This document shows, piece by piece, positions 28,283 through 37,925 of a stretch of DNA of 64,000 nt (position 1 is the first letter of the stretch; each line of letters starts with the position of its first letter). A program made the position numbers and the translations under genes. The notes below the pieces were generated by a model, which saw nothing but the letters and a program-made list of their open reading frames with translations, did not search any database and had not been told where the DNA came from. Source of the DNA: Gammaproteobacteria bacterium (GTDB taxonomy: Bacteria; Pseudomonadota; Gammaproteobacteria; Pseudomonadales; Azotimanducaceae); the NCBI GenBank assembly GCA_002690865.1, contig NZGG01000015.1, positions 42,386 to 106,385 on the forward strand, given 5' to 3'.

Positions 28283-29935
28283 ATGCTAGGACGACAGGTA
28301 TTCTTAGATTCTTTGCTAGCGCATGGGGCTACGAAGATATTTGGTAACCCCGGGACGACAGAAACACCATTACTGGATAATCTCATGGATTATCCAGATC
28401 TCGAATACATTTTCCATCTGCATGAAGGTGTTGCGGTAGGTGCTGCAAACTTTTATGCGCAAGCTTCGAACAGTACAGCTGTCGCCAGTATGCACGTGGC
28501 GCCTGGTTTGGGTAATGCGATTGGGATGATGTATGGCGCCTTGAAAAATCATTCACCAATGATAGTGACTGCTGGTGCTCAGGATACACGTATTAGACTT
28601 GCCGACCCCTTGCTAGGACACGACTTAGTAAGTATGGCGAAGCCGGTGACGAAATGGAGTGTGCAGGTCGAACACGCTGACGAAATGGCGGCAATAATGC
28701 AGCGCGCTTTTAAAATTGCTAACGAACATCCAAAAGGCCCTGTGTTCGTTGCCTTACCAATCAACGTAATGGAACAAGAAACCAAGTTCTCAGCAACGAC
28801 AGCCGGTTTTCTAAAAAATAGAGGCCTTGCGTCGGCTGAAACACTGGATCAGTTGGCTGATCTCATCAGGAACAGTAAGAGTATTGGTATTGTGGCGGGA
28901 GATGATGTTGTAACAAGTGGGTCTCGCCAAGCGTTAGTCGCTTTATCAGAAAAAATTGGCGCGGGCGTTCATCTTGAAATTGTTTGTGGCCAATTTCCAT
29001 TTCCCTCACGACATCCACATTTCCTTGGCAGAGTCGGCCCGGATGGTGCTGCTCATCGCGATGTGCTGGGCGAATATGATACGGTCTTGTTGGTTGGTGG
29101 GCCATTTTTTGAGGATGTATGGCATTCGGAAGTCAGTCCATTTGCTGATGCTGTCACTCTCATTCAAATAGAGCCAACGGAAAGTCGACTTGCTCACAAC
29201 TTCCAACTAACTCTTGGTATCGCAGCAGATATTAAAGATACCTTAGAGAGACTCTTGAAACTTGTTGGAAACGAAATTATCTATGATGAGCGTTGTAAAG
29301 CGCTAAAAAAACACTATTTGACCCGAAAAGAGGATGCTGAGAGCCAGTTTGCGAAAGCTAAAGAGCGCTCACCTATGACGCCCGCGAGGGCAATGTACGA
29401 GTTAGGTCGGGCATTGCCTGATAATGTGGTGATTAGTGAAGAGAGCATCACTGCGGCGCCAGATGTTCATCGAAATTTCGATGTTGGAGGTAAGACGGCC
29501 TTTTATGCCCCGCGAGGAGGAGGCATTGGGCATGGGTTGTGTGGTTGTCTCGGGGTTGCAGTCGCACATCAGGGCGAACAGGTAGTTGCGATCAGTGGGG
29601 ACGGTTCTGCAATGTATAGTATCCAAGGATTGTGGACTGCTGCTTATCATAAACTGAAAATTTTATTCGTGATTCTGTCAAACCGCGAATACCGGATTCT
29701 CAAGCACAATATGAATAACTATCGTAGGCGATTTGATGTGAAGTCCAACGGTCCATATGTTTTTATGGATTTAACAGAACCATGTCTTAATTTTGTGGGA
29801 ATGGCAGAAGGCATGGGTGTTCCGGGAAGAAAGGTTGATAACCCTACGGATATAGCCAATGCTGTCTCTGAAGCTTTAACAATGGAAGGACCCTATATTC
29901 TAGATCTTGTTGTCGAGGGCCTGGATCCTAATTAG
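28283..29935 (+). CDS. Thiamine-diphosphate-dependent decarboxylase (benzoylformate-decarboxylase-like)
   Basis: 550 residues. The N-terminus TKIFGNPGTTETPLLDNL, Glu48 (HLHEGVAVGAANFYAQAS) and His71 (ASMHVAPGLGNAIG) align with the activating Glu and catalytic His70 of benzoylformate decarboxylase; the active-site Ser26 of that enzyme is Thr here. The PP motif is ISGDGSAMYSIQGLWTAAYH with SN instead of NN after it. It would decarboxylate a 2-oxo acid, aromatic or aliphatic. The next genes on the minus strand are a GMC oxidoreductase pair, then Hyi. Confidence 0.82.
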   Translation: MLGRQVFLDSLLAHGATKIFGNPGTTETPLLDNLMDYPDLEYIFHLHEGVAVGAANFYAQASNSTAVASMHVAPGLGNAIGMMYGALKNHSPMIVTAGAQDTRIRLADPLLGHDLVSMAKPVTKWSVQVEHADEMAAIMQRAFKIANEHPKGPVFVALPINVMEQETKFSATTAGFLKNRGLASAETLDQLADLIRNSKSIGIVAGDDVVTSGSRQALVALSEKIGAGVHLEIVCGQFPFPSRHPHFLGRVGPDGAAHRDVLGEYDTVLLVGGPFFEDVWHSEVSPFADAVTLIQIEPTESRLAHNFQLTLGIAADIKDTLERLLKLVGNEIIYDERCKALKKHYLTRKEDAESQFAKAKERSPMTPARAMYELGRALPDNVVISEESITAAPDVHRNFDVGGKTAFYAPRGGGIGHGLCGCLGVAVAHQGEQVVAISGDGSAMYSIQGLWTAAYHKLKILFVILSNREYRILKHNMNNYRRRFDVKSNGPYVFMDLTEPCLNFVGMAEGMGVPGRKVDNPTDIANAVSEALTMEGPYILDLVVEGLDPN

Positions 29936-30010
29936 GAGTCGTGCAATATGGAATCCTTTGATTTTCGAGTTACAAAGTATTAAGTGAGCTTTTTTATTTT
30001 TAAATTGTTT

Positions 30011-30469
30011 TCATACTTTACGATAAAAAGGATCCCTTTTCTTCACAGGATCGAGAAGAGACCAATCGCCTTGCTCAACGTTGTATCCTCCAGGAAACGG
30101 GGGTGAACTTTTTAGAGACAGTGTTGATAGAATTCGAGGATCTTGGTAGTAAGCTAGAGAGACATAGGAAAGTAGGAGTTCGAGTAAGCTCTCAGAGTTA
30201 TTCAGCAGACTAATTTGTTCATCGTTTTGTAGTTTTAGAAATGAATCGCCATGATCATTTCGGCATATTTGATTTAAATCTTCGAGATACTTATTTATGC
30301 TATTGGTCTGACCCGAGGCTAACTTTATAAAGTGGGTAAATACCGCATCATCATCGGCACCTGGAACCTTAAATTCTTCACTTTTTGGTATTAGTAAGGC
30401 AGCTATTTTTCGCAGTGTGTTTCTATTTTCTTCTGAGAACGGGCTAGTACTTCCTATTAGTTGATTCAT
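30011..30469 (-). CDS. Gluconate 2-dehydrogenase subunit 3 family protein
   Basis: 152 residues matching the small-subunit family (RKIAALLIPKSEEFKVPGADDD, helical region, and YYQDPRILSTLSLKSSPPFPGGY near the C-terminus). In known dehydrogenases this subunit carries a twin-arginine signal and escorts the flavoprotein to the periplasm. Here there is no signal, and a TGA 12 bases upstream in frame rules out a longer N-terminus. It follows the GMC gene by 8 bases, the usual pairing. Confidence 0.8.
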   Translation of the reverse strand: MNQLIGSTSPFSEENRNTLRKIAALLIPKSEEFKVPGADDDAVFTHFIKLASGQTNSINKYLEDLNQICRNDHGDSFLKLQNDEQISLLNNSESLLELLLSYVSLAYYQDPRILSTLSLKSSPPFPGGYNVEQGDWSLLDPVKKRDPFYRKV

Positions 30470-30477
30470 AGGAAAAA

Positions 30478-32079
30478 TTAGTCAAAGAGGGTCGTAAGAC
30501 GGTGTTTCATTGTGTCAGCCACGTATAGAGCTAAGGCTTGAATAGTACGCGTGGGATTAACTCCTGCGCTTGTAACGAAAATACTGCCATCGACAATAAA
30601 TAGATTCTTTACATCGTGGCATCGTCCCCACTCATTGACGACTGACTTTGTGCAATCTATTCCCATCCGAGCGGTACCCATAAGGTGCCAGCCGCCATCG
30701 GGTATCGGAGCGACTGTTTGAATATCTTCTCCACCTGCAGCCTCTAAAATTTCTATACCCCTAGCTATAGAAAATTCAAGCATTCGTTTGCTGTTTTCAC
30801 TGAGCGCATAGTGTAGTTTTGGCGCAGGAATCCCGTCAGAGTCCTTTAGATGTGGGTCTAGGATAACTTGATTATTTTCGTTTGGAAGGTCTTCGCAGAT
30901 GCCCACCATACCAGTAATTTTATTGATTGCTTGTCGTGCTGACTGGTGATGATTTGCACCCCAAGCAATTCGGTGGTTAGTCATCCCTCTCGCTACAGTT
31001 AGCGCAGGTCCCGTTCCACGAGAAGCCTCAAAGGTAAAGCCTCTTAAAAAGCCTCTGGAAGGGTCAGTTTCATAGAATTCCTGACTCCATATACAATTAC
31101 CGGGTCCCCGAGCCCCATCTGTCTCGGCATCGAATTTTCCAAATATTGCTGAATATGGGTGGAACATAAGGTTTTTGCCCACTAAGCCACTACTATTGGC
31201 TAAACCATCGGGGAATAATTTGGATTTTGAGTTTAGGAGTAGGCGTGGTGTGCCGATGCCATTACAGGCGATCACCACAACCTCAGCGGTAATTTTTTTC
31301 TCTAAACCTTTACCGTCATAATAGATGGCGCCGCCAGCCATGCCATCTTTTCGTACAATAATTTCCCTAACCCTGCATCGGACTCGTAATTCTACTCCTG
31401 CCCTAATCGCATGCGGCCAGTAAGTGATATCGGTGCTTGCTTTTGCCCCTTGAGCACAACCCGAGACGCATGCCCCTAGGTTAATGCATTGGTCTCGACC
31501 ATCATATTGTTCTGTTGCTACAGTGCTATCAGAAGGCCACCAATGCCAGCCTAACTTGTTAAAACCATTGGCTAGAATGGTTCCTGATTTACCCAGCGGA
31601 ACCGGAGGCATTATTTGAGGTTTTGGTGGATAAGCAGGGTCACCTTTTAGCCCTGAGACCCCCATCATTCTATCATTTTCATCGTAATAAGGTTCTAGTG
31701 TTTGATAATCAATCGGCCAGTCTTCAGCCACCCCGTCGAGTGTTTTTACTCGGAAATCTGATGGGTGAAAACGTGGGAAATGGCCTGCGTAAAGAATAGT
31801 ACCTCCGCCTACCCCATTAAAATTGGCCACTTGGATAGGGGATTCCATATTATTTATAGGGTAGTCGGTTTGACGAGCGCGAAGATTGGGATCATAACTG
31901 AACTCATTTAGCCACTTAGACTCCCAATCCATATGTGCGCTGGGGTAGTCCTTAGGATTAGCCCACTCACCTTGTTCTAAGCAGACGATTTTCATCTTCG
32001 TTTCTGCAAGACTCCATGCGACCGCGGCCCCTGAGGCGCCTGCGCCAATCACTAAAACATCGACGTGATCCTCTTTCAT
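30478..32079 (-). CDS. GMC oxidoreductase, gluconate-dehydrogenase large-subunit type
   Basis: 533 residues. N-terminal FAD motif VLVIGAGASGAAVAWSL, GMC_oxred_N features NGVGGGTILYAGHF, a cysteine-rich DQCINLGACVSGCAQGAKAS segment typical of this branch, and a C-terminal GWHLMGTARMG and NPTRTIQALALYVA. It would oxidise a sugar, sugar acid or polyol with the small subunit encoded 8 bases downstream. No signal peptide and no cytochrome c subunit are visible. It is divergent from hydroxypyruvate isomerase across about 130 bases. Confidence 0.85.
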   Translation of the reverse strand: MKEDHVDVLVIGAGASGAAVAWSLAETKMKIVCLEQGEWANPKDYPSAHMDWESKWLNEFSYDPNLRARQTDYPINNMESPIQVANFNGVGGGTILYAGHFPRFHPSDFRVKTLDGVAEDWPIDYQTLEPYYDENDRMMGVSGLKGDPAYPPKPQIMPPVPLGKSGTILANGFNKLGWHWWPSDSTVATEQYDGRDQCINLGACVSGCAQGAKASTDITYWPHAIRAGVELRVRCRVREIIVRKDGMAGGAIYYDGKGLEKKITAEVVVIACNGIGTPRLLLNSKSKLFPDGLANSSGLVGKNLMFHPYSAIFGKFDAETDGARGPGNCIWSQEFYETDPSRGFLRGFTFEASRGTGPALTVARGMTNHRIAWGANHHQSARQAINKITGMVGICEDLPNENNQVILDPHLKDSDGIPAPKLHYALSENSKRMLEFSIARGIEILEAAGGEDIQTVAPIPDGGWHLMGTARMGIDCTKSVVNEWGRCHDVKNLFIVDGSIFVTSAGVNPTRTIQALALYVADTMKHRLTTLFD

Positions 32080-32208
32080 TACCGATCCTGCTTGAGATAC
32101 AAAAGAAGAATATGTGACGGTGCCTTTTTAATCAAACTGATTGGACTGTTGATTACTTGTATAACTGGTTACTATCACTTCTGAATCTTAAAACCTGATT
32201 TATTTCAT

Positions 32209-33009
32209 ATGCCGCGTTTTGCCGCTAATTTAACTACGATGTTTCCTGAGCTAGATTTGCAAGATCGATTTACACAAGCTCGGCATGTGGGTTTTAGTGC
32301 GGTTGAATTGCTTCAACCTTACACTGAGTCGATAGCTGATATTAAGGACTGGCTGAGTTGCAATCAGTTGGAGATGATTCTATTGAATACCCCAATGGGT
32401 TATGTCTCTAAGGGAGAGCGAGGGCTTGCCTGTTTGCCTGGAAGAGAAACTGATTTCAAAGAGGCTTTTGAGTTAGCGCTTCACTATGCTCTAGGACTCG
32501 AAATTAAGATGATTCATGTTATGGCTGGCATTGTGCGTCGTAGACATGAAACAAAAGCTTGTGAAAGAGTATTGATCAATAATCTGCAGTGGGCCGCTGA
32601 CTTAGTGGCAGAGCATCATATTGTTTTAATGCTGGAGCCTCTTAATCCTTATGACGTCCCTAATTACTTCTACTCTAGAGCTATAGAGATTGCGAAGTTG
32701 CTAAAGAAAATTGATCGTCAAAATGTAAAAATGCAGTATGATTTTTATCACCTGCAATTATCACAGGGTAACTTGGGAGCTGGTTTGAGAGAATATTTTG
32801 ATGTCATTGGTCATATCCAGTTTTCTAGTGTTCCTGGTCGGTTTGAGCCCCAGTACGGAGAGGTGAATCTTCCGTTTCTTTTCGATTTATTAGACGAACT
32901 TGGTTATAACGGCTGGGTTGGCTGTGAATATCGACCAAAATTTAATACTATCGAAGGATTATCCTGGGCAAAACCCTACGGTTTAGGGCCCAATAACAGT
33001 ATGTCGTAG
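32209..33009 (+). CDS. hyi: Hydroxypyruvate isomerase family protein
   Basis: 266 residues, close to E. coli Hyi (258) along its length: RFAANLTTMFPELDLQDRF, GERGLACLPGRE, MLEPLNPYDVPNY (metal-binding Glu), KMQYDFYHLQLSQG, and NGWVGCEYRP (second metal Glu). The TIM-barrel enzyme interconverts hydroxypyruvate and tartronate semialdehyde, or acts on a related hydroxy-oxo acid. In glyoxylate pathways it lies beside glyoxylate carboligase, itself a TPP enzyme; two TPP enzymes are within 6 kb here, so a related route is plausible. Confidence 0.82.
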   Translation: MPRFAANLTTMFPELDLQDRFTQARHVGFSAVELLQPYTESIADIKDWLSCNQLEMILLNTPMGYVSKGERGLACLPGRETDFKEAFELALHYALGLEIKMIHVMAGIVRRRHETKACERVLINNLQWAADLVAEHHIVLMLEPLNPYDVPNYFYSRAIEIAKLLKKIDRQNVKMQYDFYHLQLSQGNLGAGLREYFDVIGHIQFSSVPGRFEPQYGEVNLPFLFDLLDELGYNGWVGCEYRPKFNTIEGLSWAKPYGLGPNNSMS

Positions 33010-33215
33010 CTCAAATCGCTATTATCTTCATGATGCTGTATCCTTTAGAAACTTTTGATCGAGCCCGTACGTTATCCTTCTGTACCGATTCCACTTCGTC
33101 AGTATTCTTCATGTTGAGAGTATAGTTGCATACGATTTCGAACATTTGGACTGGATATATAATGTTGTTTTGACTATTCGCTCTAAGCAGCTTTAGACAC
33201 TAATTAAGGATAGAT

Positions 33216-33395
33216 ATGGCTACAAAAAGCAAGCAGGGACCGACTACTCAGGAGTTACGTGATTCTCTTGATGCAGATATAAAAGCATTCCTAGACTCTG
33301 GTAAAAAAATTACACAGATACCGAATGGCGTTAGCGGGGTAGATAGCACCAAAGGTGAAAAAAATATCGCTTTGGGACAAGGCAAAAAAAGCTAG
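33216..33395 (+). CDS. Small conserved-looking protein with an FLxSGxxIxxIPxG motif (59 aa)
   Basis: 59 codons from ATG at 33216 with an AAGGA ribosome site 5 bases upstream. The protein is charged and soluble; its core DIKAFLDSGKKITQIPNGVSG matches the short FLxxGGKIxxIPxx motif I associate with SutA-like RNA-polymerase-binding proteins and small phage or bacterial regulators, but the rest of SutA is absent. The tail is lysine-rich. A terminator hairpin follows within 20 bases. Function unknown. Confidence 0.65.
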   Translation: MATKSKQGPTTQELRDSLDADIKAFLDSGKKITQIPNGVSGVDSTKGEKNIALGQGKKS

Positions 33396-33409
33396 TAGTT
33401 TCTTGAATG

Positions 33410-33448
33410 GAGAGTTTTCCATCCAAGGATGGGTTGAAAATCTCTTTT
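33410..33448 (+). terminator. Probable terminator between the small protein gene and the MFS gene
   Basis: CCATCC (33419-33424) pairs with GGATGG (33427-33432), extended by TTTT/AAAA and GAGA/TCTC across small bulges, then TTTT. It lies between convergent genes. Confidence 0.6.
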
Positions 33449-33460
33449 AATCAGACTGGC

Positions 33461-34948
33461 TTAAAACTCTTTAGTTTTGTTTTCGCAGGCACCCCCTCTT
33501 GCTTCAATTTTTTTAAGGATCTCTTTATGTTGTATTGGTGTCAGTCTATATTGCGTAAAGAACCATATGCTCAAGAATCCTAGAAAACCTATGAATGGCC
33601 CCGCCAAAATCCCTAGCTCAATTATAGTTCCCGAGGGTATATCTGCTGTAGTTTGAATTTGTGGTCCCGTTGGCCAATCTATGAACTCTAAACCTAGTCC
33701 AGCGATTACTGCTCCGAGTCCATAAGTGGATTTAGATGAAAATGATAGCGCTGCAAAGAAAGTACCCTCTTGCCTTCTATCGGTCAGATGCTCGTGTTCA
33801 TCACAAACATCAGCGATCATTGAGCCAAAAGCTACTTGAGCTTGCGCAGTTACTAAGCCTTGAAGCAGTTTTATAATCACGAGCAGGAGCATCACCAAAG
33901 GAACCGTATTTGAGTTAACCACCACAAGATCGCTATTTTCTGGGAACCATCCAAGTAATCTCATAGCTACAGGGAACGTTTGGAAAAAAGCGTAAGCGAG
34001 CGCTCCGGTAATCAAGCATGCTTTTTTCCCAAAAACTGAAAATAGCTTTACGGAGAGGAAGGTTCCGGTGGCGTTTCCAATCGCAAAAGCAATAACTACC
34101 GGTAGTACGAAAGCATCGTCAAGTTCCCAAAAATAGGAGATTATGTAAAGGTCAAGTGTCCAGGTCACTCCAACCATAATGTAAACAATTAGTATGCCTG
34201 CGAATAAAAAACGGAAATTTCTATTCCGCGAAACTTCCCGGAGATCTTTTAAGAGACGTATAAATACCGCCACGAGAGGAATGGTTCTCGCCTTGGCTAT
34301 TTGTGGTAAATAGGGTATCACCGACCGAGTACCCCACGCACTCCAGAAAATTGTAATAGCCATAAGGGAAGCAATACACAATGCCCAGGGTTTGTAAGCA
34401 TCTGTATTAAAACGTCCACCTTCTCCTAACATAGGTGAGAAGATTAGGAAAAAAAGTACTAGGGCGATAAGACTGCCGATTTGACTAAAAAATTGCCGAT
34501 ATGCAACTAAGGCTGACCTATCATCGATATTAGTGGTAATTTCCGCTCCAAGAGCAATATGGGGTACATGGTAAAGCGACATCATTGTGCGTGCAGCATT
34601 TGTGAATACTGTTAGCCAGATAAAGAGACCCATCTCTGATTCTACAAGAGGGAAAAAAAGCAAAATAAACGAAAAACTAAGAGGTAGAAAAGAGGCGTAC
34701 ATAAAGGGATGTCGCCTTCCGATTTTACTTTGCCAGTGATCGGAGACTGATCCAGCAACAATATCGGAAACAGCATCAATCATGACCGCGATCCCGATAG
34801 CAGAACCTGCTAACCCAGGACTAAGACCTAATATCTGGCTATAATAAAATAGTAGAAAAAAACTTAGCCCTATTGAGAACATTCCCTCGCCTGCTTGGCC
34901 CAAGCCGTATGCGAATTTTATGTTGAACGCGACGCGTCTTCCTTGCAT
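33461..34948 (-). CDS. GPH-family MFS transporter (MelB-like)
   Basis: 495 residues, about 12 membrane helices. N-terminal FAYGLGQAGEGMFSIGLSFFLLFYYSQILGLSPG and MIDAVSDIVAGSVSDHWQSKIGRRHPFM are typical of glycoside-pentoside-hexuronide:cation symporters. It probably imports a sugar, sugar acid or glycoside with sodium or proton. It lies beside Hyi and the GMC pair, which suggests the substrate of that module, but its promoter region (34949-35167) shows nothing clear. Confidence 0.82.
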   Translation of the reverse strand: MQGRRVAFNIKFAYGLGQAGEGMFSIGLSFFLLFYYSQILGLSPGLAGSAIGIAVMIDAVSDIVAGSVSDHWQSKIGRRHPFMYASFLPLSFSFILLFFPLVESEMGLFIWLTVFTNAARTMMSLYHVPHIALGAEITTNIDDRSALVAYRQFFSQIGSLIALVLFFLIFSPMLGEGGRFNTDAYKPWALCIASLMAITIFWSAWGTRSVIPYLPQIAKARTIPLVAVFIRLLKDLREVSRNRNFRFLFAGILIVYIMVGVTWTLDLYIISYFWELDDAFVLPVVIAFAIGNATGTFLSVKLFSVFGKKACLITGALAYAFFQTFPVAMRLLGWFPENSDLVVVNSNTVPLVMLLLVIIKLLQGLVTAQAQVAFGSMIADVCDEHEHLTDRRQEGTFFAALSFSSKSTYGLGAVIAGLGLEFIDWPTGPQIQTTADIPSGTIIELGILAGPFIGFLGFLSIWFFTQYRLTPIQHKEILKKIEARGGACENKTKEF

Positions 34949-35167
34949 TAGAGACCTTGTTCTGTGTAAAGCGCAGAAACGTTATCATAGTTTCGATAAA
35001 TTTTTCGTCTCTTAAAGGTTATCTATGACGTGGCCAGTTTAATCGTGAGCGAATCTATGGGGTTTTGATAATGGTATTCATTGCCGAATTCATTCTTTGG
35101 TGGTCGTTGGGCCTTACCAGTATTTTTGTATGAGTTTCTAGATTTTATAAATTTAAAAATGCCTTGG

Positions 35168-36118
35168 CTATACCATTAAATTCGTTTCGCCGGTGACTAG
35201 AGGAGAAACATCAATATGCCCTTCTGAGATTTCGCGGAGCGAATGCCTGAATTCATCTAAGAAGTATGCAAAAACATATTGGATATTCAATTCGTTATTC
35301 ACTGCAATTAGAGGGCGGCTAGAATCATGTTTCATACAACTTCCACAACTATGAGTTTGTTATTTGACCTGGCGCCTTTGAACAACTCCTCAATCATCTC
35401 TGGAAGACCAACACATTCGAAATAGCAGCTATCTTCTGATTTTTTAGTAGATTACTTTCGTAAGGGTCTTCGGTGGACGAATCGATGACCTTATCTGCAC
35501 CCATTTTTTGGCAAGCGTCCGTCGTTTTGGCGAGTAATCTGCGGCTATAACGCGAACTGCATCGATAAGTTGGAAGCAGGCAATAACCGCTAATCCAACT
35601 GGTCTGCAGCCCGCAACCAAAATAGATTTGTTACCTTTAGGTTGTGATTTTCTCACTGCGTGCAATCCAACAGCTGTTAGCTTGGTCAATGCTGCGTATG
35701 CAGCACTAATACCATTAGGTACACGCTCCATAATTGATTCCGAAAGTAGCAAGTATTATGCAAAAGCCACCACGAATGCCTGAAGAATAGCCAATAGTAA
35801 GTCTTGCTTTCCGCAAAAGAGTTGGTGCTAAATATACTAAATTTCCGACACCAACCGTCCTGTTGGTTTGGGGACCGCAGTCTAGGGCCTCCCTAAAAAA
35901 TTCATCTCCAAGAATACCTGAGTCCCTTGTCGTTAAATTAAAAGGACCCGGTATTTCGAGAATAGTTTCTATGAATTCCTCATGGAATTTCTTAGCGTAT
36001 GAGTCCGATCCGCATATTTCGCAGGTGATAGTTTTAACAAGCACTTCTCTTGGTCCTGAATTTGGACTGGGTTTTTCAACAATGCTAAATTGCCATTATT
36101 CAAAGCAACTACTTGCAT
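35168..36118 (-). pseudogene. Degraded zinc-dependent alcohol dehydrogenase (MDR family)
   Basis: On the minus strand a ribosome site and ATG at 36118 give MQVVALNNGNLALLKNPVQ, then a frameshift leads to VLVKTITCEICGSDSYAKK (the catalytic zinc region). A further frameshift lies near 35740, before MLLSESIMERVPNGISAAYAAL and KSILVAGCRPVGLAVIACF (NAD-binding). Past 35444 the remainder appears in broken frames: FECVGLPEMIEEL, then LNIQYVFAYFLDEF and GHIDVSPLVTGET to a TAG at 35168-35170. The pieces are in correct family order, so this is one decayed gene. Confidence 0.85.
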
Positions 36119-36198
36119 TTTTATTTCCCAGCGTGATTCATTTTCTTAGACGGTTTATTGAAATTTGGTTTTCAAAAATTCTCTTAATTGTATATGCC

Positions 36199-37083
36199 TT
36201 AAAAAATTCGACGAATATGAGTTCTTACTAAAGTTGAAATTACGTCGCCAATTACTACGATTAACGCACCGAGAAGGATAAAGAAAATCATTTCGTCGTA
36301 AAAATTACGCGCTCTTGCGTCTTGTATCCAAAATCCTAAGGACACTATCCCTAACATGCCGAGGATAGTAGCCTCTCGCACACAGGTTTCCCAGCGATAA
36401 AAGAAAAACAACAGCAACCTTGCTAGAGCTGCTGGAAGTACTGCTGTTAACATAATTTGGAGACGTGAAGCACCAGTGCTATGCAAAGATACTTGTGGTT
36501 GGTCTGGAAGATTTTCTATTACCTCCGCTGAGAGTTTTCCAATAATTCCAGCATTATGTAGAGCGAGGGCTAGAACTAAGGGCCATGCATTAGGTCCAAT
36601 CAATGAAAGAAGAAGGAATGCCCAAACATACTCTGGTATTGTCCTTAAAAAAATCAATAGCAAACGCGCAGGTCCGGCCAGCAATAGAGCTGATAAGTTC
36701 AAATGATCTCGATTAAAGTTGGAGGCGAAATTCCGACTTGCAGGAATTGCCAGTAGGTTACCCAAAATTCCCCCTAGCACGATAGCGGCAACGGAAATCG
36801 CGAGCGTTGTTTCTGCGGCCTGCCAACCTTTTTCTGCCATCATTGTTTTTGCCCAAGATAGGTAAGAATATATATTGAAGCTCTCTCCTCGTAATTCGTA
36901 CGGTTTTAGTTCTCCAACAAAGCGTTCCAAATTTTCTGTTCTTTGTATAATAGAGTTATTGGAACTTAAAAAACCTCCACCAATCCACGTGTAGCTAATT
37001 AATAGCGCCATAACAAGTAGGCTCAGTCTTACAAAATTAGTTTTGGGTCTTGCTCTATAGAGTTGGATAAGGTGATCTTTCAA
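36199..37083 (-). CDS. phnE: ABC transporter permease (PhnE family), second copy
   Basis: 294 residues with about six membrane helices and the inner-membrane permease signature region (LVLALALHNAGIIGKLSAEVIEN) seen in PhnE-type phosphonate/oxyanion importers. It overlaps the preceding permease by 4 bases and is last in the phnDCEE operon. Two tandem PhnE-type permeases probably form a heterodimeric channel. Confidence 0.82.
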   Translation of the reverse strand: MKDHLIQLYRARPKTNFVRLSLLVMALLISYTWIGGGFLSSNNSIIQRTENLERFVGELKPYELRGESFNIYSYLSWAKTMMAEKGWQAAETTLAISVAAIVLGGILGNLLAIPASRNFASNFNRDHLNLSALLLAGPARLLLIFLRTIPEYVWAFLLLSLIGPNAWPLVLALALHNAGIIGKLSAEVIENLPDQPQVSLHSTGASRLQIMLTAVLPAALARLLLFFFYRWETCVREATILGMLGIVSLGFWIQDARARNFYDEMIFFILLGALIVVIGDVISTLVRTHIRRIF

Positions 37084-37925
37084 AGCTTTAACTCCGCTCT
37101 TATTTGATTACTCCATATGTCTACTATTGCGACCAATAGGAAAAGGGTATACAAGTAACACCAGACTTCGCCATAGAAGAGGTTCTCGAAAGATGCTGCA
37201 ATGTAGAAACCTAGAGTTGGATAACCAAAGAACCCTAGAACGGCTGATGATCGGAGTAGGCACTCAAATCTGTAAAAACTGTACGCTAGTAAATCAGGTA
37301 TTGTCTGAGGTAATAGCACAAAGAAGTAAACTTGTATTGGAGTGCCGCCCCCCCCACGAATGGCATGGGCTGCTGAGCGTGAGGTTTCGTCAATAAGCTC
37401 CGAGAAAATCTTTGCGAGTATACCTGTGCAGGGCAAGGCTAGTGCAATGACAGCACTTAGCTCACTTATACCGAAGGCGACTAAGAATAATACTGCCCAC
37501 AACAGTTCATGGATCGATCGGATAAGAGCCATTAGAAAACGAACTAATCCATATAAAGTGACGGTGATATATTTTACGGTGCCCCTAGCACTTTCGATCA
37601 TGAGTGAGCTCGATGCCAAAAATCCAAAGAGTACACCGCCTATTAAAGAGATACCCATAGCAGCTGCCGCAAACAAGATCGTTTGCCAGGCAGCACTCAG
37701 TGTTTTGACAATTAGTGGTTTAGTTCCTAACGGCACATCGGACTCGTAATCCATTGCAGGCGATAAAGCACGGGAAAAAAAATCGTAAATAATTGAAGTA
37801 TTGTTTGTGACTAAGTCGATTGGATTAAGTTTTAGTGCGTTGGCTGCCCACACCCCCGCGATCGCAAGAGTGATGATCACCATCCTACGTTGACCGCTGC
37901 TAGCTCTATTCAAGGGACTTTCCAA
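37080..37925 (-). CDS. phnE: ABC transporter permease (PhnE family), first copy
   Basis: 281 residues with about six membrane helices and the EAA-loop-like segment ELSAVIALALPCTGILAKIFSELIDE. It overlaps phnC by 20 bases at its start and the second permease by 4 bases at its end, so all four genes are one coupled operon. It imports the ligand delivered by the binding protein. Confidence 0.82.
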   Translation of the reverse strand: MESPLNRASSGQRRMVIITLAIAGVWAANALKLNPIDLVTNNTSIIYDFFSRALSPAMDYESDVPLGTKPLIVKTLSAAWQTILFAAAAMGISLIGGVLFGFLASSSLMIESARGTVKYITVTLYGLVRFLMALIRSIHELLWAVLFLVAFGISELSAVIALALPCTGILAKIFSELIDETSRSAAHAIRGGGGTPIQVYFFVLLPQTIPDLLAYSFYRFECLLRSSAVLGFFGYPTLGFYIAASFENLFYGEVWCYLYTLFLLVAIVDIWSNQIRAELKL

